Assembly (NCBI GenBank): GCA_019022495.1
Contig: JAFEKR010000004.1
Span: 558,001-622,000, forward strand
Source: Epichloe hybrida
Lineage: Eukaryota > Ascomycota > Sordariomycetes > Hypocreales > Clavicipitaceae
Direction: 5' to 3'
Length of the DNA: 64,000 nt
Shown here: positions 47,991 to 58,047 of the stretch, piece by piece
How the letters are laid out: every line of letters starts with the position of its first letter
Numbering within the stretch: position 1 is the stretch's first letter
Notes under the pieces: generated by a model
Database searches by the model: none
What the model was told of the DNA's origin: nothing
Seen by the model: only the letters and a program-made list of their open reading frames with translations
Position numbers and translations under genes: made by a program

Positions 47991-49171
47991 TTAAAATCCC
48001 AGCCCATAGGCCCTCTGGGCAACGCAGTAGGGAGAATTGTTGGCATAGTTGAGCTGGCAGCTCTGATCAGGGGCACAGTCGGCGACGCGCTAGTAGCCAT
48101 GTTAGTAATGATAACCGTAGAGACGACGACACATGAACTTACCACCCAGCTTTGAGAAACGCCGCAGACTTGCCAGCCTCGCAAGTCAGAAGTGCACGAA
48201 TAGGCACCAGGGGTACAGGTGCCGCCGCCCTCGGCAGGCGTGTTGGGAGTTTGGGTGGGGGCAGCAACGGGATCAGGCTGGGACGTCTGGGAAACAACAG
48301 ATGTTGGGAAAGAAGGCTTGGTCGGGCCGTTGTTGACGGGGGGCAGCTTGGTGGGCGCGGGATCGGTGGGCGCGGAAGACGATGAGGGCTTCTTGTCTTT
48401 AGGGGGAGAAGAAGGCTTCTTGTTTTCGTTTTCGTCGTCGTCGTTGCCGGGCTTGGGCACGGGCGCGGGCGATGAGCCATCAGAAGTTGATCCGGGACAG
48501 CTACCAGTGGGTGGAGAAGTCTTCTTGGACTCCATGTCGACATCGGGGCCAGGGTTGGGGAACATCAGGTCAGTGCCTTCGGTGGTGCCACAGCCCTTGC
48601 CAACATTGGCAACAAACATGTCGGGGCGGCTCTGAAACGACTGGGTGCTACCGCGCTTCTTTTTGCCACCACCCGTGATGTTGATGACGGCGCAGTTCAT
48701 GTACATTTCGCGGTTTCCGACCTTGTTGAACCAGGTCCAGGCGAAGATGGCCTCGCCAGCGGGGGTATCGGAAGGCACCGTGAACTGATCCTTGGACTCG
48801 CCCGAGGTCGGACAATTGCCGATCCACGAGTGAATAACCTTCCACGACTTGCCGTTGTCGAACGACAGAGAGGCCTGGCAACTTCCTCCGCTGTGGCTGG
48901 CGCCGCCGACAACGGTCAAGCTCTGGGGCTGGCCAGGAGCCCAGTCGGCGACGGGCTTGGCCTGGGGCGACCCGAGAACGCTCAAGTGGCCCCTGCATGG
49001 GAAGTTGGCGCCGCTCGGGGCCAGCGGCGCCGTCATGTCGTAGTCGGTATTGGTAGTGAATTTGTTAAACTTGGACCGCAGAGGCGGAGGGTCCTTCATC
49101 TCCATGTGGGCTGCGGCAAAGCCAGCCGCGGACAGGACAGCGAGAGCAGTGTTGGTGGTGGAAAACTTCAT
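47991..49171 (-). CDS. AA11 lytic polysaccharide monooxygenase with X278-like C-terminal module
   Basis: A secreted copper enzyme of the AA11 family, which cleaves chitin oxidatively. Exons 49,171-48,143 and 48,089-47,991 give 375 aa. A signal peptide (about residues 1-21) ends AAA and leaves His22 as the new N-terminus, one half of the copper-binding histidine brace. The second brace histidine is His93 in GGASHSGGSC, and the axial tyrosine is Tyr157 in REMYMNCA. The catalytic domain runs to about residue 215, followed by a long Ser/Pro/Lys/Asp-rich linker and a small cysteine-rich module (CTPGAYSC to SPYCV) like X278. The 53-nt intron (GTAAGT...TACTAACAT...CTAG) splits that module; splicing restores its cysteine pattern. 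The unspliced reading runs on without it and is not credible. A TATAAAG box lies about 225 bp upstream (49,395-49,401). Confidence 0.92.
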
Positions 49172-50732
49172 CTTGGAAAAAGTAATCAGGAATTCTCAAA
49201 CGATCAACGTGAGATTTGAACAGAGAATTGTTATCTTCGGTTTAGGAAAAGACTGTAGATTTGAGCTTGTGAATGAATGAATGGAGAAGAAGAAGAAGAA
49301 GAAGACGAAGCAAAAAAACACGAGAAAAAGAATGAAAAGGTGATGATGGGTGAAGGCGGGTAGACTGCGCTCAGATGGGATGACTTGCTGGCTACTTTAT
49401 ATTCCTTCTTGAACCGGCCCCCTCTTTGTCCCCTCTTGGACGGGCCATTGTTGTGTTTCTCTGTCCATAGCGCGTCGTCGGACTGCAGATCGAAACCTGG
49501 CGCGGAATATCGGACAATATCATCCCTGATCGGACGGAAAATTCTCGACTGGAGACGCAGTCGGCCGGCATGGATAATGTGACGGACATGGAGAAGGTGG
49601 TGGAGCAGGGCCCCTTAATCGCCTGATCAAGATGGCAAACTGAGTAAGTCGTTTGTCGATATGGTGAAAGCGCATATAGGAGTCGAGGTGTCGTGTGGTT
49701 CCCTGACCTTGATGCAGATGGAGTCGTCTCAAGGAACAAGGATTTACCAAACTTTGGCAGGCGCCAAGCCCCTCCTTCCTCTTTCGCCATTGGACGGTTC
49801 CCGCGGCGGGCTCAGTTGGCGCCGTTTGACAAGTCGCATAGTAGCGCGAACCTGAAACCCCAGTCTTGTTTAAGCATCCCGTCTAATGCTCCGTACGCGG
49901 AACATTAACGGCAAGGAGAAGAGGACATGGCGAAAAGGGCAACATGGTATTTGCTGCGGGCATTGCCGACGTAAGGCCGCAGCTGACTGATCAGTTGACG
50001 TGAAACACGCTTCGGGCCCGGGCCCATTTCAAGGGAAAACTTCTAGTTTTAGCTTGACTTCTCATCACAATCATCACAAAGTCATCACAGTGTGAAGCTT
50101 CGACGGGCGAGCGCCATTCGACACTGTGGTCTAACCCTCCCGGTCACGCTAATATCAAATAATACACGCTACACGCGGGGCAGGCTCGAAAAGATCATCT
50201 TTTCAATCTCGAGTTATCGTGTCGTCTCTAACGATGGGCTATACAAGATCCAAAAAGACCAGCAGCAAGTGCTTGTTTGCCATGGTTATTAAAGTCGTTG
50301 TGGTTCTCTAGACGCCCTGACAAGCGACGGGCGCCTTTCAATCCCATGGATGTTTGACTGCTCGAATTCATCTCATAAAGTATAACTTCCGCCAAAGTCA
50401 ATGATCCACGCATTGTAGTCCATGTCGATCACTTGAACGGGTGGCAGGTCGTCGGGGAAAATACCTGTCGACAAACTACATATTGTATCTGGATGCCAAA
50501 AAAATCGAAGTTCTCTGTGCCACGTGGCTGATGCCAATGTGGCTGAACTAAGGGGTCCCCGATACGAAGTTTCGCCGACCCACCCCCCTTGTTATCGCTA
50601 TCGGTAACTTATCCAGGAAAAAAAAAGTTTGGCGGGCCGACAGATTTGGCAAGCCGTCCATACGTTTTCTTGCGAAACGCGCCCATTCATCTTCCTGTTG
50701 CTGTTGCCCAAATACCTCACAAACCATACATC
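49172..50732. other. Divergent intergenic region between the AA11 gene and NOP2
   Basis: About 1.56 kb. It has the AA11 promoter and leader (GAAGAA repeat at 49,288-49,306) and the NOP2 promoter. A GGGCCCGGGCCC palindrome lies near 50,014. Open frames of 60-130 codons overlap each other and have no recognisable content. Confidence 0.55.
49395..49401 (-). promoter_or_regulatory. Candidate TATA box for the AA11 gene
   Basis: The minus strand reads TATAAAG 225 bp before the ATG. A start 25-35 bp downstream would give a leader of about 190 nt with a CTT-rich tract, plausible for a fungal secreted enzyme. Confidence 0.4.
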
Positions 50733-52733
50733 ATGGGCGCTGGAAGACGCATGAAGAGAAAGCAGGGTGCTCCCGAGCCCCTATCGGAGGAACACTTTGC
50801 CAGACTCAAGCGCAAGGCCGGTCTGCCGGTCGACGCCCCCACAGAGACATCCGACAACAAGCGAAGGAGAACAGGGAAGAAGAATGCACAGCCCAAGGGC
50901 AACAAGGCCAATGGGGGGTCTGCGTTGCCGAAAAATACGTCGAAGACGAAAGGGATCAATGGCGCTGCTGCTCCCAAAAAGACTGGGGTGAAAAAGGCCA
51001 AGCCTGTGTTGGAGGACGAGAGCGAGGGCGAGGGCGAGGGCGAAGACGAGTTCAACGCATCAGACTTGAACATGGTCAAGCTACCCGATTTGAAAGACGG
51101 TGAGGCGGGGGCGAGGCTAGGCGATGACTTTCTGGGCTCAGAGTCGGATTCGTCCGTATTCGACTCTGACGCGGAAGGCGATGCTGAGAAGCCCATCTTC
51201 TCGGAAGACGAGGACGAGTCGGACGCGGAGGAGAAGCTGACGGCGGCGAACATTGAGGGTCTGTCGCGAAAGCTGGATCTGCAAAGGGCAGAGGAGGAAG
51301 CGGCCAACGCGGCCGAGCTGGCGGAGAGCACCATGCAGACCAACATTGATGGAGATAAGCCTCGCATCGTAGACGACGACGACGACGAAGACGACGGGCT
51401 CTCGGGCAAGACGAATGCTCTTCTCGCGCCGGATCTGCAGCTGCTGCGTACCAGAATCACCGAGAACATCCGCGTGCTCGACGACTTTGCCAATCTCGCC
51501 GAGGAAGGGCGGTCGCGGTCAGAACACACGTCGCAGCTCATCAAGGACGTGTGCGCCTACTACGGCTACTCCGAGTACCTGGCCGAGAAGCTGTACAACC
51601 TGTTCACGCCCCGCGAGGCGTTTGCCTTTTTCGAAGCCAACGAGTCGGCGCGGCCCGTCGTGATCCGAACAAACACGCTTCGCACGCACCGTCGCGATCT
51701 CGCCCAGGCCCTCATCAACCGCGGCGTCACGCTCGAGCCCGTCGGCAAGTGGTCCAAGGTCGGTCTGCAGGTGTTCGAGAGCAGCGTTCCCCTCGGCGCC
51801 ACCCCCGAGTACCTCGCGGGCCACTACATTCTCCAGGCGGCGTCGTCCTTCCTCCCCTGCATGGCCCTCGACCCGCAAGAGAACGAGCGCGTGCTCGACA
51901 TGGCCGCGGCCCCCGGTGGCAAGACGACGTACATGGCCGCCATGATGAAGAACACGGGGGTGGTGATTGCCAACGATCCCAACAGGTCCCGCGCAAAGGG
52001 TCTCATCGGCAACATCCACCGCCTCGGCGCCCGCAACGTCATCGTGTCCAACTACGACGCCCGCGAGTTCCCCAAGCCCATGGGCGGCTTCGACCGCGTC
52101 CTCCTCGACGCCCCTTGCTCCGGAACCGGCGTCATCGCCAAGGACCCCAGCGTCAAGACCAACAAGACGGAGATGGACTTCATGCAGCTGCCCCATGTCC
52201 AGAAGCAGCTGCTCCTCGCGGCCATTGACTCGGTCAACCACTCGTCCAAGTCGGGCGGCTACGTCGTCTACTCGACCTGTTCGGTGACGATTGAGGAAAA
52301 CGAGCAGGTCGTGCAGTATGCCCTCTCGCGCAGGCCCAACGTCAGGCTCGTCGAGACGGGACTGGCCTTTGGAAAGGAGGGATTCACGAGCTTCATGGGC
52401 AAGAAGTTTGATGCCAGTCTTCGCCTGACGAGAAGATACTACCCGCACACGTACAACGTCGACGGCTTCTACGTCGCCAAGTTCAAGAAGATTGGGCCGT
52501 CGCCCCCCGCCAAGAGCGGCGTGTCCGACGGCGCTGTCCCCGTGGACAGGACGCCCATTTCCATCATCGTGGACGAGGCCGCCGCCGCCGAGAAGGACGA
52601 CGACTTTGGCGGCTGGGACGAGGACGAGGACGAGGCATACATGGAGAAGGGGAGGAGGAATGCCATGCGCAGAAGGGGCCTCGATCCAAGGAGCAACTCG
52701 AACAAGACCAAGGGGAGAAAGCAGAGAGAGTGA
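50733..52733 (+). CDS. nop2: NOP2/NSUN1-type 25S rRNA (cytosine-5) methyltransferase
   Basis: Nucleolar enzyme that methylates a cytosine of the large-subunit rRNA and is needed for 60S ribosome assembly. One exon, 666 aa; ATG 50,733 is the first in-frame ATG and opens MGAGRRMKRKQGAPEP. Residues 1-250 are a low-complexity lysine-rich then acidic tract typical of nucleolar proteins. The catalytic part follows: SAM-binding motif I (VLDMAAAPGGK, about 387-397), motif IV PCSGTG with Cys462, and motif VI TCSVT with Cys516, the usual two-cysteine RNA m5C mechanism (the TCS cysteine is the nucleophile). PHTYNVDGFYVAKF closes the domain. A basic C-terminal tail ends KGRKQRE. It converges on byr4 with 307 bp between stops. 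Confidence 0.97.
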   Translation: MGAGRRMKRKQGAPEPLSEEHFARLKRKAGLPVDAPTETSDNKRRRTGKKNAQPKGNKANGGSALPKNTSKTKGINGAAAPKKTGVKKAKPVLEDESEGEGEGEDEFNASDLNMVKLPDLKDGEAGARLGDDFLGSESDSSVFDSDAEGDAEKPIFSEDEDESDAEEKLTAANIEGLSRKLDLQRAEEEAANAAELAESTMQTNIDGDKPRIVDDDDDEDDGLSGKTNALLAPDLQLLRTRITENIRVLDDFANLAEEGRSRSEHTSQLIKDVCAYYGYSEYLAEKLYNLFTPREAFAFFEANESARPVVIRTNTLRTHRRDLAQALINRGVTLEPVGKWSKVGLQVFESSVPLGATPEYLAGHYILQAASSFLPCMALDPQENERVLDMAAAPGGKTTYMAAMMKNTGVVIANDPNRSRAKGLIGNIHRLGARNVIVSNYDAREFPKPMGGFDRVLLDAPCSGTGVIAKDPSVKTNKTEMDFMQLPHVQKQLLLAAIDSVNHSSKSGGYVVYSTCSVTIEENEQVVQYALSRRPNVRLVETGLAFGKEGFTSFMGKKFDASLRLTRRYYPHTYNVDGFYVAKFKKIGPSPPAKSGVSDGAVPVDRTPISIIVDEAAAAEKDDDFGGWDEDEDEAYMEKGRRNAMRRRGLDPRSNSNKTKGRKQRE

Positions 52734-53040
52734 AAAAAAAAACCCCCGTATAAATTGTTGGTCGCGGTCAGGAGCCAGCCCGGTCACACGGTTCTTTATG
52801 TACTGCAGGAGTTCAAAACAAGAATAAGTTGTTATTAATGTCCACTTACGCCGAGAAATGACGCCCCCACTCTTCTCATCCAGCCAGTGCCAAAGTAATG
52901 TAATTCATCAAACATCATGTCCGTCATCTCAAGTCGTGAAAAGTAAGAAATGTAAACCCAACCGCAGCAAACTCCCCTCCGCCCCGTCTTTTTTTTTTCT
53001 CTATACATGTCTATTGCCCATAAAGATCCGAACCCCGTCA
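52734..53040. other. Convergent intergenic region, nop2 and byr4
   Basis: Short region holding both 3' UTRs. Poly-A at 52,733-52,742 and poly-T at about 52,988-52,999; nothing else seen. Confidence 0.5.
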
Positions 53041-56000
53041 TCATACAACCAGCTCGTCAAACTGAGAAACGAGATCCCGGATGGTCCACCTCCACATGTC
53101 TCGATCTCTTGGACCGCGACCAACCCACTTCTCACACTTCTTCCTCCACCGTTCTTCCTCTTCGCGTTGTCTTCTAACGAATTCGGGTCCAACGTCGAAC
53201 TCTTCTCCCACGAGCCAGTCATCTTTGATGTCGGAGACGCGGCCGCCACCACCGCCCTCTCCGCCCCGACGCTCCTCCTCTCCCGCATTGTCATCGAGAT
53301 CGGGAATGTCCTTGAAGACGTCATCCTCGTCGTCGAGAGCATCAAAGCCGTCCAATGTGTCGCTGGTGGCCTCCGACTTGGCCTTGCCCTGGGGACCCAG
53401 CTTCAACCAGCACATGTTTTGAGGGTCAAATACCATGCCGCTGACGACCTGGACACCCTTGGTGGCGCTGATGTTGGTGATGAGAGCAGGTCGAGGGGTA
53501 GACATATCCTTGTCACGAGCCTGGTGGTAGGGGTTCGTGGCCGTCGTGGCGGCAGCAACAGCAGCAGTGGGTGTAGAGACTGTGGCATCAAAAACATGAA
53601 GTGCGTTTTCGTTGCCTTCCCATCGAAAGGTGTCGGCGTTGTAATACATGCCATTGACCACCTTGGAGTCCTTGCCCGCGTTGAGGTTGGAGATGAGGTG
53701 CGGCTTGAGCTGCTGCGGCCTCTTTGTCTTTTTCTTGGAGCGTATCGTCGCCTGGGGCAGGCTGGGCGGCGGTGGGTGTGGATGGCTCAAGTTGGGTGTC
53801 TTGGGTGCGTGAAGAGGAGCGTGAGCTTCACGCTGGGTGGTAATGGTGGATAATGGGCCGTGACTGGGTGCGCGGTGGGCTCGCGATGTCTCGCGCGCGA
53901 TGCGGCTGGCAGTGGTATCGCGGGCAAAGCGTGGCGTGTGTGCCGTCGTCGTCGTCGCCGTCGTCCTGACTGGAGAGAAAGTTGTGAGGGGTGCCGGCGT
54001 GGCGGTTCGGTCGGGCAGGATATTTTGGTAGAGCCTATTTCGGATCGTGGCTTTGGCGGTCCCGCCGGTTAGAGGCTGCTTGAGAAACCGCGTCTCTGAT
54101 TCTCGCGAGGTGGGAAGATCGTCGAACCCATCAAGTTCGTGGCCGTCGCCAAAATGCTTCTTGTTCTTGGGCTTACTGAGGCGCTCCCACGTGTCCGCGG
54201 CGACCCTATACCGATGCGGGCTGGGAGATCGCACGCCCGACCTCGAAAAGGCCCGGGAAACAGGTCGGAGGTCAATGGCGTTGTCCGAGTCGTGACGGCG
54301 GAACTGGCGGAAAGACTTGGAGGCAACGTGCTGCGATTTTCCCTGGGAGGCGCCGGCAGGTAAGAAGGGCTGGGGTTTCCGCGTCAACGAGGCAGGGCTG
54401 TCGGTAAGACCCGAGCGCTGGTGTCGCTCCACCGGTGTCTTGGGTCGCAAGCTAGACTGCGGACGGCCCGTTGTCTCGCCCCTCGACGGTGGACGATGGG
54501 ACGACACGGGCTTGGAATGAGAGTTGTTCAGAGCGCGCACCGCGGGCAGGGAACGCTTCTGTTTGAGGAGCTGAGAACTCGTGGACGACGATTCGCCTTT
54601 GAGCGAAGAAAAGGATGATCTGGAGCCCACTTCGCGACCGCGCGGCGTTGGTAGAGGAAAATGTCGACCGGGAGAGGTGGTTGTTGGCGTGGGCAGACTG
54701 GCGACGGAGGACTGATGTGAGTGACCTAGGCGAGACTGCGAACGACGACTGCTGCGCCAGGGAGCTCCCGAAGCGCCGCCAGTGCTTTCATATACCGGTT
54801 CCAGCGATGTAGAATGCGCGCGTTCATGGCTCAAGCGGGGGATTCTGGTCTGTGAGGAGCAAGAGGACGCGGACCCGGCGCCCGTCGTCGTTTGTTTGTT
54901 TGTAAAGGTCAGAGAAATGGCAGTCTTGGGCCGTGCGGGACTGGCCGGTTGGCTCTCCTTGACCTTGATGTTGCGGTGCAATGTCATTCTGCCCGGGCCA
55001 AAGACGTTGCCGTCTCCAATTTCCAGGTCGTCAAAGAAGTCCTCGCGATCTGCTTCTGCCTGTGAGGGCTTCTTAGACGGTGCTGCTGTTAGTGCTAGTG
55101 TCGCCGTTTTTAGTGACGGCGGCGACTCTTCGGGGATTCGTTCGGGAGAGAAGCTCTTCTTGCGCTGCTGGAGACGCTCTATGAAGTTGAAAGGCCCAGG
55201 CGGCAGAATAAGTCCGTCAAAGGTCTCATCTTCGCTCTCGGCGGTGATGGAGCTGGAGATGCTGGGGCTGAGGGCAGACGTTGAAGAGCTTCGTGCCGAG
55301 CGCCCGTCTCGTCGAGTTCCACCGTACCGGGTGCCCAGACTGCCCTCGCCCCAGTCCGGATCGTCGAGGTTGGATGAGCATGATGACGGAGTCTTGGGTA
55401 TGTCCCTCTTAGTCGACAACCGCAGCCTGCCATCAGAAGGCAGTTCAAGATCTAGTTCAAAGTCGTCTTCGGGCTCCTTGGCCTTTTCAGACTTTTGCGG
55501 GGTAGGTGGTGTGATGAAAGAGACGGGTTGCGGTGGTATTCTTCCCTTGGAGACTTTGATGGTGGCAGATCCGTCGCCGAAAAAGTCATCATCGTCCTCC
55601 GTGTCCTTGAATTTGTCTAGATTGAGGGCTGAAGAGAGTGCACTAGCATTTGATTGCGTGGCTTGCCCGCATTGCGGCGGCTGGGCTGATGAGCTGCCGC
55701 TCACTTGGCGAAGAGTCTCCGGAAATTCCACATCCGTCTTGGGCTTGACGCTCAACGCCTGCGAGGCATCTGGAAGCTCAAGATCAGTTTCCCAGTCTTC
55801 CTGAATAATCCTTTTCAATTTGCGTCCTCCCAGTCGTTTGATCGTGCCCCCCATTAAAGCTGTGGACGGAATGTTCTTGGGCAATGGGATCCCCGCATGC
55901 TCTGCGGCGGCAATGGCATCCGAGGTGGAAGATTCATCGTCTCCGGGCAAATGGAGGTGCTTCTCTTCTCCAGCCACGGATTCCACCTCTGATCGAAAGG

Positions 56001-56199
56001 ATACATGCGACGACGTTGAGTCACGTCGCCGAGAGGGTGGTCTTGACAAGGCATGCGAGTTGGCAGGCCCAGTGTTGGCGGTGGTGAAGGAGCTTCGAAA
56101 TGAAAGCTCGTCGCCTTCTACGAGGAAGTCCTCGTCATCGTCCCAATTTTCGATTTCATTCTCCACGGGCTGCCGTAACTTCAATCGTAGAGGCTCCAT
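53041..56199 (-). CDS. byr4: Byr4/Bfa1-type septation/mitotic exit network GAP subunit
   Basis: A single uninterrupted frame of 1,052 codons from ATG 56,199. By family, Byr4 binds Cdc16 (Bub2 in yeast) at the spindle pole body and forms the two-part GAP for the Spg1/Tem1 GTPase, which holds back septation. Conserved blocks: WDDDEDF at the N-terminus (19-25), GGTIKRLGGRKLKR (about 117-130) followed by QEDWETDLELP, the WGEGSLGTRYGGTRR block (about 285), and the C-terminal block with VVNGMYYN, FRWEGNENAL, GMVFDPQNMCWLKLG, and KDDWLVGEEFDVGPEFVRRQREEEERW up to DLVSQFDELVV. The middle is long, Ser/Pro/Arg-rich and likely disordered. Many antisense frames here are shadows. Divergent from the XRCC4-like gene across 1.85 kb. 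Confidence 0.93.
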   Translation of the reverse strand: MEPLRLKLRQPVENEIENWDDDEDFLVEGDELSFRSSFTTANTGPANSHALSRPPSRRRDSTSSHVSFRSEVESVAGEEKHLHLPGDDESSTSDAIAAAEHAGIPLPKNIPSTALMGGTIKRLGGRKLKRIIQEDWETDLELPDASQALSVKPKTDVEFPETLRQVSGSSSAQPPQCGQATQSNASALSSALNLDKFKDTEDDDDFFGDGSATIKVSKGRIPPQPVSFITPPTPQKSEKAKEPEDDFELDLELPSDGRLRLSTKRDIPKTPSSCSSNLDDPDWGEGSLGTRYGGTRRDGRSARSSSTSALSPSISSSITAESEDETFDGLILPPGPFNFIERLQQRKKSFSPERIPEESPPSLKTATLALTAAPSKKPSQAEADREDFFDDLEIGDGNVFGPGRMTLHRNIKVKESQPASPARPKTAISLTFTNKQTTTGAGSASSCSSQTRIPRLSHERAHSTSLEPVYESTGGASGAPWRSSRRSQSRLGHSHQSSVASLPTPTTTSPGRHFPLPTPRGREVGSRSSFSSLKGESSSTSSQLLKQKRSLPAVRALNNSHSKPVSSHRPPSRGETTGRPQSSLRPKTPVERHQRSGLTDSPASLTRKPQPFLPAGASQGKSQHVASKSFRQFRRHDSDNAIDLRPVSRAFSRSGVRSPSPHRYRVAADTWERLSKPKNKKHFGDGHELDGFDDLPTSRESETRFLKQPLTGGTAKATIRNRLYQNILPDRTATPAPLTTFSPVRTTATTTTAHTPRFARDTTASRIARETSRAHRAPSHGPLSTITTQREAHAPLHAPKTPNLSHPHPPPPSLPQATIRSKKKTKRPQQLKPHLISNLNAGKDSKVVNGMYYNADTFRWEGNENALHVFDATVSTPTAAVAAATTATNPYHQARDKDMSTPRPALITNISATKGVQVVSGMVFDPQNMCWLKLGPQGKAKSEATSDTLDGFDALDDEDDVFKDIPDLDDNAGEEERRGGEGGGGGRVSDIKDDWLVGEEFDVGPEFVRRQREEEERWRKKCEKWVGRGPRDRDMWRWTIRDLVSQFDELVV

Positions 56200-57343
56200 G
56201 CCTGGCAGTCGCGCAGGCAGGGACGTGACGGCAACAGTTTTTAATTTTTTTCGTCTTCTTCTTCTTCCACGTCTCTGGGAGGATTTGACAAGAATTTGGT
56301 TGATTTTCAGTGGGTGTGCGATTGCGACCAGGGTTCGGTATCACTGGGGCCGACTCATAATCGTCACTTGTACAGCGTTGCTTTTGGTGAAACGTTCCGA
56401 AAATCTCAGGCACGGCACAGCCAATTTTTGTTCCTTTATTTTCGTCTTAAATGTTGGGTTGAGGTTGTTTTGTCGATTTCCTGTGAACAGAGTGGAGATC
56501 GGTTCGGGGTGATGGCAAGGTCTGTCGAAAAATGCGGCAGCGGCGATGGCTCTTGATTGCGCGACAGCTGTCGAGAAACACTGTGCGATGAGAAAAAAAG
56601 AAACCTGGGATAAGTGTGTCGTTGACTCGTTGATGTGGGCGTGACGTTGAGAAGCGACTCGGCGATGCGGTCAGCTGGTGTGTGGTGCGATGGATGGATT
56701 GATTGAGGAGGCGGGTGCAGCTTGCGAGCTGCTGGGAATGGGAATGGGGGGAAAGGGCTGGGAGGGGGCCACGGGGCTCAAGCGCTCAAGCAGCTCACTG
56801 GCAGAATGTGGGCGATGGCATTTTCCAGTTTTCAGGGGTGGCTGGCATCTTCCCGGGGTCCCGAACGAGCCGTGTGGAGGCACTCGAGCACTGACCGTGG
56901 CCCTCCAGCGTGGCCCTCCAGCCGCCTGCCGTCCTCAAACAACCCATTCTTCAGCGCCAGATAAGCTGTCACTCTCAACCCAAGCACCCAAGCTTCTCCG
57001 AAAGAAGACTAGCGTCGACGCTGTCTTAACTGACTGCGTTGTCGCAAACAGCGCAATATCATGCACGTCGTGATTCCGAACGACATGGATTGCAAACTGA
57101 TGTGATGATGATACATTTCCATGTTCCTCTTCTCTACGGATTACTCCGTGGGAATCGCCCCACCGTTGTTGCGAGAGAGTGTCAATGTCAAGGTGCATCC
57201 ATTTCCATTAAAACAAAAACAAACCGGTCAGGGACGTCAGGGACAAGGTGGCATCCACTTGGCAAGCATGCACGTGCTCTAACAAGGAAGCGGAAACAGG
57301 CCGCCCGTCAAAGGACAAGAAAGTCACACCGGTAACTCTTCGC

Positions 57344-57381
57344 ACAGTAGTTATGTAATAAAATTACATAATCCGTACTGT
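57344..57381. repeat. Short inverted repeat (hairpin)
   Basis: TTATGTAAT, three bases, then ATTACATAA, flanked by ACAGTA and TACTGT. Unpaired bases lie between inner and outer arms. Possibly the remnant of a short inverted-repeat element. Confidence 0.55.
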
Positions 57382-57687
57382 AGGGCACAGGCAACCCGGC
57401 TTTCGCTAAAAGCGGAGACGCAAAGTCGCGTGCGGCCAAAATCAACAACGTGCGCGTCGAGTTCGCGCCAGAGGTCGCACAACTTGGTAATTAACAGCAT
57501 CTGCCCAGCAAACATGTTCTGCTAGGCATCAATGTCGACGTGACCGATCCAACGTGGCAAAGCATCGTGCATCTTTTTCACAAAGTGATTTCTGGCGTTT
57601 GTGGCTCAACAAAGGGCCACACCACCCACGTGGCTGGTTGCCAGCGACCTGCAGAACGTACATATGTACGGATTATGTACATGTATG

Positions 57688-57868
57688 TACGGAGTCTCCT
57701 TAGACACGGTCCGTTTGTACAATAAAAATTAGGAGTACATCTATTATTCGCCTATTTACATATAAGCAAATGTACCTCTAATCCACTTCTGTCTAATTGG
57801 ATACAGACCCTAGTAGAAGTGACTCCACAAGGTGGACCGTGTCTATGTAAGGAGGTACTCCGTCCGTA
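57688..57868. mobile_element. Small inverted-repeat (MITE-like) element, 181 bp
   Basis: The ends are imperfect inverted repeats: TACGGAGTCTCCTTAGACAC on the left (57,688-57,707) and the complement of ACGGAGTACCTCC...AGACACGGTCC on the right (57,834-57,868). TA lies at both outer edges, as for Tc1/mariner-type targets. The interior (57,793-57,832) matches 44,792-44,832. Confidence 0.6.
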
Positions 57869-58047
57869 GCGTTGACAGTGGCCCCACATGAGCTTGCATG
57901 CATCCAATGAAAGCCCTGCTTGGCTTGGCTTGGCTTGGCTTCGTGCTTGCAAGTTGAGTTGCAGCAAGTTCACGTTGACAGGCATCGTCCAAGTTGTTCG
58001 AATGCAACCTTCGTCCGCTCGAATAGCACAGTTCTCGTTCCGGCATC

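Larger units (their letters stand above)
56200..58047. other. Divergent intergenic region between byr4 and the XRCC4-like gene
   Basis: About 1.85 kb. It holds both promoters, a hairpin-forming inverted repeat at 57,344-57,381 and a small inverted-repeat element at 57,688-57,868. A TTGGC pentamer is repeated at 57,921-57,941. Open frames (131 codons at 56,678) show no family features. Confidence 0.55.

Noticed and set aside
48063..48142. 80-nt intron for AA11 using the CAG at 48,063
   Set aside because: It removes part of the cysteine-rich module; the TAG at 48,090 gives the full pattern and is nearer the branch site.
49172..50732. A possible further gene between AA11 and nop2
   Set aside because: Frames of up to 132 codons overlap on both strands with no motif; the space fits two promoters.
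51519..52787. 422-codon frame antisense to nop2
   Set aside because: Mirror of a GC-rich third-position bias; the sense strand carries all methyltransferase motifs.
56678..57073. 131-codon frame in the byr4/XRCC4 intergenic region
   Set aside because: Low-complexity translation, no start context or family match, overlapped by other frames.
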